From assembly GCF_042466415.1 (NCBI RefSeq), contig NZ_JAXHCH010000002.1, positions 496,001 to 560,000 of the forward strand: 64,000 nucleotides of DNA. Reading direction: 5' to 3'. How positions within the stretch are numbered: position 1 is the stretch's first letter; each line of letters starts with the position of its first letter. The position numbers and the translations under genes were made by a program. The DNA comes from Albirhodobacter sp042466415. GTDB lineage: Bacteria; Pseudomonadota; Alphaproteobacteria; Rhodobacterales; Rhodobacteraceae. Below the pieces are notes generated by a model, which saw only the letters and a program-made list of their open reading frames with translations, searched no databases and had not been told where the DNA came from. Shown piece after piece: positions 58,797 to 64,000 of the stretch.

Positions 58797-60008
58797 ATGC
58801 GTTCCTCAAGCCGCGGTCAAGTTGATGCCTTCATTGTGATGGATGTGATGGAGCGTGCGCGCGCGCTGCAAGCGGAGGGGCGATCGATTATTCATATGGA
58901 GGTCGGCCAGCCTGCGACGGGGGCGCCGGCGCATGCGCGGCAAGCGCTCGCGGCGCGGCTGGTGCCGCCGTCTGTGGGGGCACAGATGTCGGACACAGCG
59001 CAGGCGGGGCAATCGCAGGCGGGTGAAGACGCGATGGGTTATACCGTCGCGCTTGGCCTGCCTGAATTACGCCGTGGCATCGCGAACCTCTATAAAAGCT
59101 GGTATGATGTTGATCTGGATCCGGCGCGGGTGGTGGTCACATCTGGCTCATCGGGGGCATTCTTGCTCGCGTTTTCTGCCCTTTTTGACGCGGGCGAAAA
59201 AGTCGCCCTCGGGGAGCCGGGCTATCCCTCGTATCGGCAGATCCTGAAGGCCTTGTCGTTGGAACCTGTCGGTATTCCGTCCTCGGTCACTGCGCGGTAT
59301 CAGCCTTTGCCAGATCAAATCCCCGATGATGTGGCGGGCCTGATCGTCGCCTCTCCGGGGAACCCATCGGGGACGATGCTTGGGGCGCAGGAAATGCGGG
59401 CGTTGATCGAGGCGGCGCAGAGGAAGGGGATCGCCTTCGTCTCCGACGAGATTTACCACGGACTGCATTACGAGGCGCGCGCCGTCTCGGCGTTGGAGAT
59501 TTCCGATGATGTTTACGTCATCAATTCCTTTTCCAAATATTTCGCGATGACGGGCTGGCGGGTCGGATGGATGATCGTGCCGCCCGATCACGTGCGCCTT
59601 GTGGAGCGGCTTGCGCAGAATATGTTTATCTGCCCGCCGCATGCGAGCCAGATCGCCGCACTTGCCGCGCTGGAGGCAATCCCCGAGATGGAGGCGAACC
59701 GCGCTGTTTACGCCCGCAACCGCGAATTGATGCTAGAGGGTTTGCCGCGTGCGGGTTTCACCAAGATCGCGCCGCCGGACGGGGCGTTCTACGTCTACGC
59801 CGATGTGTCGGATCTGACGGAGGACTCGTTAGGATTTGCGTCGCGCATTTTGGAGGAGGCAGGGGTCGCGGTGACACCGGGCCTTGATTTTGATCCGCAC
59901 CGCGGCGGCCACACCTTGCGATTTTCATACGCCGCATCCACCGCCGATGTAGAGGAGGGCTTGCGCCGTCTGACGGCCTTTATGGCGCAGTATGACCCCA
60001 AAGTTTAG
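58797..60008 (+). CDS. Class I/II PLP aminotransferase
   Basis: The 403-residue PLP enzyme has the class I fold: IIHMEVGQPATGAP, SSGAFLLAFSALFDAGEKVALGEPGYPSY, VASPGNPSGTML and the PLP lysine in INSFSKYFAMTGWRVGW (K about 246). The C-terminus GLDFDPHRGGHTLRFSYAAS carries the substrate arginine. Substrate is not determined; the aspartate/aromatic group is most similar. Start ATG 58797 follows AAGGAG. It lies in the plus-strand group before the amidase. Confidence 0.87.
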   Translation: MRSSSRGQVDAFIVMDVMERARALQAEGRSIIHMEVGQPATGAPAHARQALAARLVPPSVGAQMSDTAQAGQSQAGEDAMGYTVALGLPELRRGIANLYKSWYDVDLDPARVVVTSGSSGAFLLAFSALFDAGEKVALGEPGYPSYRQILKALSLEPVGIPSSVTARYQPLPDQIPDDVAGLIVASPGNPSGTMLGAQEMRALIEAAQRKGIAFVSDEIYHGLHYEARAVSALEISDDVYVINSFSKYFAMTGWRVGWMIVPPDHVRLVERLAQNMFICPPHASQIAALAALEAIPEMEANRAVYARNRELMLEGLPRAGFTKIAPPDGAFYVYADVSDLTEDSLGFASRILEEAGVAVTPGLDFDPHRGGHTLRFSYAASTADVEEGLRRLTAFMAQYDPKV

Positions 60009-60109
60009 CCGCGTCGATCTGACCCGCGTCGCATTGCTTTGCGGGCGCCGCCGCACAGGGTATAGTTAGGTCAAAGTCGAGACTGTCTCAAATTTGGAAA
60101 TGGGCGCGA

Positions 60110-61363
60110 ATGTTCGGTGTATGTTGGGCGCAAGTCATGCGCGGCGTGATCGCGCCTGCTTTGATCGGTGCGATAGTGGCGGCGGGCGGCATGACGCCCG
60201 TGATGGCGCAGGGCAAAGAGCTATCGGCTTTGGCGCGGATCATTCCCGAACGCTCGTCGATCATTTCGCGCGGCTCGACCCTCAGCTTTGAGATCGGCCT
60301 GACGCAACCGATCCCGTTTCGCAGCTTTTTGCTCGATAACCCGCCTCGGCTGATCGTCGATTTCCGCGAAGTTGATTTTTCCGCAATGGACCCCAAGGCC
60401 TTGATGGGCGCGCCGGGATTGAAAGATCTGCGCTGGGGGCCGTTCCGCGAAGGGTGGTCGCGATTGGTGGCGGAGCTTGAGGGGCCGATGGCGGTGACCT
60501 CGGCGCGCGCGCGCACGGTGGGGGACCCTGCGGTGCAATTGCGTCTTGTACCCGTTGATCAGGCGGCGTTCGACGCGCGCGAGGGGGCACCGCAATCCGC
60601 GCTGTGGGATTTGCCGCAGCCAGCCAATGTCGCGCCCTCCGCGCCGCGCCAACGCGGAGACGGCCCGTTGATGGTCGTCCTTGATCCGGGCCACGGCGGT
60701 ATTGATCCGGGCGCGGAGGCGGGGGGGCAACGCGAGTCTGTCTTGATGATGACCTTCGCGCGCGAGCTGAAGGATCGCATGACGCGGGCGGGGATGAAGG
60801 TCTTGATGACTCGCGAGGAAGATGTGTTCGTGCCGCTTGAGACGCGGATCACCTTGGCGCGCGCGGCTGGGGCGGATCTCTTTTTGTCACTGCATGCGGA
60901 TGCCTTGGCCGAGGGGAATGCGCAGGGCGCAACGGTTTATACCTTTGATAGCGAGGATGCCGATGACGCGGCCGAGCTGTTGTCGCAACGTCATGATCGG
61001 GGGGATTTGCTCGCAGGGGTCGATCTGCACGATCACGACGACGAGGTTGCGGGCGTTTTGATGGATCTTGCGCGGGCGGAAACCGCGCCGCGGGCGTCGC
61101 GTTTGTCTGTGTCGCTCGTGGCGGCGATTCAGGCGGCGGATATCAAGATGCACCGCCACCCCGCGCAGACGGGCGCGTTTTCGGTTCTCAAGTCGCCTGA
61201 TTTCCCTGCGGCGTTGATCGAGCTTGGGTTTTTATCCTCGGAAGGCGACCGCGAACGGTTGATCGATGCCGATTGGCGCGGGACCATGGCAGATGCAATC
61301 ACTTTGGGCGTCGAAGCTTGGGCACGGGGCGATGCGGTTGAGGCGGATTTGCTGCGGCAGTAG
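60110..61363 (+). CDS. N-acetylmuramoyl-L-alanine amidase (AmiC-like)
   Basis: The 417-residue periplasmic amidase splits peptide stems from glycan during division. A signal peptide covers residues 1-34 (cleavage after MAQ). An AMIN domain follows at about 40-150 (IIPERSSIISRGSTLSFEIGLTQPIPF), then the amidase_3 catalytic domain with zinc motifs LDPGHGGIDPGAE, RITLARAAGADLFLSLHADA and AALIELGFLSSEGDRERL. The glutamate and histidines needed for catalysis are present. It precedes PBP1A by 214 bases, pairing a wall hydrolase with a synthase. Confidence 0.93.
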   Translation: MFGVCWAQVMRGVIAPALIGAIVAAGGMTPVMAQGKELSALARIIPERSSIISRGSTLSFEIGLTQPIPFRSFLLDNPPRLIVDFREVDFSAMDPKALMGAPGLKDLRWGPFREGWSRLVAELEGPMAVTSARARTVGDPAVQLRLVPVDQAAFDAREGAPQSALWDLPQPANVAPSAPRQRGDGPLMVVLDPGHGGIDPGAEAGGQRESVLMMTFARELKDRMTRAGMKVLMTREEDVFVPLETRITLARAAGADLFLSLHADALAEGNAQGATVYTFDSEDADDAAELLSQRHDRGDLLAGVDLHDHDDEVAGVLMDLARAETAPRASRLSVSLVAAIQAADIKMHRHPAQTGAFSVLKSPDFPAALIELGFLSSEGDRERLIDADWRGTMADAITLGVEAWARGDAVEADLLRQ

Positions 61364-61577
61364 CTTTTTGCGCGCGCGAACCCTCCGGTTCGGCTGAAAT
61401 CCGCCATATCAGGCACGGTAGAGCCCGCGCTTCGCCCCCGCGCGAGGCGGGATAGGGCGGAAATGACCGCAAGTTGTTTTGACCCACGCGAACAGGCGCG
61501 GTATAGCAGCGCGAACCAAGGAGTTTGCGGTGCCTTTGCGCGCCCTGCCACTGCTTTGAACTACGACCGGGGGTCTC

Positions 61578-64000
61578 GTGAGCCGTTTTATTCTATCCTT
61601 TTTCGGAAGCATCTTTTCGTGGCTCGTCACGGCGTTGTTCTTCGGCGCCTTGGTTATTGGTGCGATTTTCTGGATGTATTCGCGCAACCTGCCCAGCCAT
61701 GAGCAGCTTGCCCAATATACGCCCAAAACCATCAGCCGCGTCTATTCCGGCGAGGGGAAGCTGATCGACGAATTCGCGGAGGAACGCCGCCTGTTCCAAC
61801 CGATTACCGAAATCCCCGATTTGGTCAAATACGCGTTTGTGTCGGCCGAGGATAAGAATTTCTATCATCACAAAGGCTATGACGTGATCGGCATGATCAA
61901 AGCCGGCGGACAGGCGGCGCTGTCGGGCGGCACGCTGCGCGGCGCGTCGACGATCACGCAGCAGGTTATGAAAAACTTCCTTCTGGATTCCTCGCGGTCA
62001 GTGGAGCGGAAGGTTAAAGAGCTTATCCTGGCGTCGCGATTGGAAAAATCCTTGTCGAAGGACCGGATTTTGGAGCTCTATCTCAACGAGATCTTCTTGG
62101 GCCAGAACTCCTACGGCGTGGCGGCGGCAGCCCAGACCTATTTCAATAAAACGCTCTCCGAACTCGCCCCGCATGAGGCCGCAACATTGGCCGCGATGCC
62201 TGCGAGCCCGTCGAATTTCCACCCCGTTCGCAACATGGAACGGCTGGAGGGGCGGCGCAATTACGTCCTGAAAGAGATGGCGGAGAACGGCTATATCACG
62301 CAAGAAGCGTATCAAGCGGAGCGGCTTTTGCCGGTGAAATCCGTTCAAAACGGCGATTATGAACCGTTCCGTAACGCCTTGCCACCGCGCGACTATTTCA
62401 CCGACGAAATCCGTCGCCAGTTGTCGCGCAGCTTTGGCGAGGAAGAATTCTTCGGCGGTGGCCTCACGATCCGCGCGACGGTAAACCCGAAAATGCAAGC
62501 CGTCGCGATGACGGCGATGCAGCGTGCGTTGGAGAATTACGACCGCTCGCAAGGGGTATGGCGCGGCACCGGCGTGAAGATCGAGGAAGATCAACTCGCG
62601 GATGAGGCAACGTGGCGCGCGGCATTGGCGGCTGTGCCGACCTCTAAGGCACCGCGCGACGTGCCGGGGTGGATGCCTGCCGTGGTCTTGAGCCTTGGCG
62701 CGAATGACGCCGTGTTGGGGATCGAGGGCGTCGAGGGGGCGGGCGAGCCGTTGACGGCCAAGGATGTTCAATGGGCGCGCAAACGTCTTGAGAACGGAAA
62801 GCTTGGCAATAAAGCGCGTGTTGCGAGCGATCTTCTCGAGGTCGGTGATGTCGTCTTGGTGCGTGAGATGGTCGAGGATGCGTCGGGCGATTTCATTCGC
62901 TGGACGCTGCGCCAGGTGCCGCAAGTGCAGGGCTCGTTCATGGCGATGGACGTCGATACCGGTCGCGTGATCGCGATGCAGGGCGGGTTCAGCTATCAAG
63001 CGTCGGTGTTCAACCGCACCACGCAGGCGCAGCGCCAGCCTGGCTCGTCGTTCAAACCCTTCGTTTATGCAGCGGCGCTGGATTCGGGATTCACACCTGC
63101 GACCATCGTTGTCGATGCGCCGATCGAGGTGAATACGCCGCAAGGTCTGTGGCGCCCGAAAAACTCGTCCAACAAGTTCTACGGCCCGACGCCGCTGCGC
63201 ACGGGGATCGAGCAATCACGGAACCTGATGACGATCCGGATTGCGCAAGAGATCGGCATGGATACGGTTGCCGGCTACGCAGAGCGTTTCGGCGTGTATG
63301 ACCCGATGCGACCTTATCTGGCGAATGCGTTGGGCGCGCAAGAAACCACGATGTTCCAGATGATTGCGGCCTATGCCATGTTCGCGAACGGCGGCGAGCG
63401 CGTGGAGCCGACGCTGGTGGACCGCGTGCAGGATCGGTGGGGGCGCACGGTGTATCGTCATGACCAGCGCAGCTGTGTCGAATGCACGACCGGTGCCTTG
63501 CCAAATGGCGCCGCGCCGCAGATCGTCACCAACCGCGAGCGCGTGATGGATGCGATCACCGCCTATCAATTGACCTCGATGATGGAGGGCGTTGTGCAGC
63601 GCGGATCGGGCAAAGGCGTCAATTTGCCTGTTCCGATCGCGGGAAAAACCGGCACAACCAATGATGCGAAAGATGTGTGGTTCATCGGGTATTCGTCGAA
63701 AATCGTCGCGGGTTGCTACATGGGCTACGACAATCCACGCAGCTTGGGGGCGGGGGCCTATGGCGGCACGCTATGCGTTCCGGTGTTCCAAGAGTTCATG
63801 AAAGAAGCCGTCAAGGAATATGGCGGCGGTAAGTTCCGCGTCCCTCCGGGCGGGCATTTCTTGAAAATCGACCGCTTCACCGGCGAGAAGCTTGCGGATG
63901 ACGCGACCGGCCCGAATGTCATTTCGGAGTATTTCCGCGACGGCGTGGAAGCGATCTTTGGTCTGGCGGCTTTGGTTGATGGCGGCTTCCAGATGGGGGC
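61578..64000 (+). CDS. mrcA: Penicillin-binding protein 1A (bifunctional), 3' end missing
   Basis: The frame runs from GTG 61578 to the window edge (807 codons) with no stop, so the C-terminus is cut off. A short N-terminal membrane helix (residues 2-35) is followed by the glycosyltransferase-51 domain with catalytic Glu91 (AEDKNFYHHKGYD) and STITQQVMKNFLL. The transpeptidase domain has S490xxK493 in QPGSSFKPF, S547-R-N549 and K690TG. An OB-like linker domain precedes it, as in class A PBP1a. GGGGG lies six bases before the GTG. Confidence 0.93.
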   Translation, partial: MSRFILSFFGSIFSWLVTALFFGALVIGAIFWMYSRNLPSHEQLAQYTPKTISRVYSGEGKLIDEFAEERRLFQPITEIPDLVKYAFVSAEDKNFYHHKGYDVIGMIKAGGQAALSGGTLRGASTITQQVMKNFLLDSSRSVERKVKELILASRLEKSLSKDRILELYLNEIFLGQNSYGVAAAAQTYFNKTLSELAPHEAATLAAMPASPSNFHPVRNMERLEGRRNYVLKEMAENGYITQEAYQAERLLPVKSVQNGDYEPFRNALPPRDYFTDEIRRQLSRSFGEEEFFGGGLTIRATVNPKMQAVAMTAMQRALENYDRSQGVWRGTGVKIEEDQLADEATWRAALAAVPTSKAPRDVPGWMPAVVLSLGANDAVLGIEGVEGAGEPLTAKDVQWARKRLENGKLGNKARVASDLLEVGDVVLVREMVEDASGDFIRWTLRQVPQVQGSFMAMDVDTGRVIAMQGGFSYQASVFNRTTQAQRQPGSSFKPFVYAAALDSGFTPATIVVDAPIEVNTPQGLWRPKNSSNKFYGPTPLRTGIEQSRNLMTIRIAQEIGMDTVAGYAERFGVYDPMRPYLANALGAQETTMFQMIAAYAMFANGGERVEPTLVDRVQDRWGRTVYRHDQRSCVECTTGALPNGAAPQIVTNRERVMDAITAYQLTSMMEGVVQRGSGKGVNLPVPIAGKTGTTNDAKDVWFIGYSSKIVAGCYMGYDNPRSLGAGAYGGTLCVPVFQEFMKEAVKEYGGGKFRVPPGGHFLKIDRFTGEKLADDATGPNVISEYFRDGVEAIFGLAALVDGGFQMG

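Overview
The window is a gene-dense chromosomal segment from an alphaproteobacterium of the Rhodobacteraceae (Rhodobacter/Paracoccus/Roseobacter relatives). Several features support this: a complex I operon with the family-typical extra open reading frames; a NuoE subunit extended by a helix-hairpin-helix domain; 5-aminolevulinate made by the HemA (Shemin) route; RNase J in the birA-coaX-rnj tail of the nuo operon; a two-domain dCTP deaminase; and ornithine-lipid synthase OlsB. No phage, plasmid, transposase, CRISPR or defence locus is seen. Gene content is almost entirely core.

Layout. 1-2612: glmS (start only) and glmU on the minus strand, diverging from a HAD phosphatase and a zinc-ribbon membrane protein. 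3145-23728: one long plus-strand operon holding all 14 nuo genes, five non-Nuo genes (membrane HHH protein, DUF5337 protein, two small lipoproteins, a carboxymuconolactone-decarboxylase-like protein), then birA, coaX and rnj, closed by a clear terminator. 24025-25782: DEAD-box RNA helicase (minus). 26278-28278: Na+/H+ antiporter. 28564-34985: argS, SPOR protein, nagZ, scpA, scpB and a small basic protein, many with overlapping ends. 35100-39765 (minus): dCTP deaminase, tRNA-Pro(GGG), MerR regulator, ihfA, olsB, bamE. 40010-43197: yceD, rpmF, plsX, fabH. 43402-46533: ABC-F ATPase and a soluble GAF/HisKA_2 histidine kinase. 46825-51158: rplU, rpmA, two GNATs, obgE, proB. 51274-57703: M20 peptidase (minus), hemA, rodZ-like gene, ispG, SH3/DUF1236 protein. 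57782-64000: DsbA-like protein (minus), aminotransferase, N-acetylmuramoyl-L-alanine amidase and penicillin-binding protein 1A, which runs off the right edge.

Functional themes are respiration (complex I), envelope building (GlmU, NagZ, SPOR, RodZ-like, amidase, PBP1A, BamE, OlsB, PlsX/FabH) and translation (L21, L27, L32, ObgE, ArgS). Regulatory signals readable by eye are an FNR/FnrL-type site before hemA, an IHF consensus inside a perfect inverted repeat before ihfA, a GGAAC-N16-CGTT (EcfG-type) promoter before the DUF1236 gene, several intrinsic terminators, and three copies of a short intergenic repeat built around an AAATATCCC core and a GC hairpin.

No wholly new multi-gene system stands out. 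The best candidate for undescribed biology is the set of uncharacterised genes built into the complex I operon.
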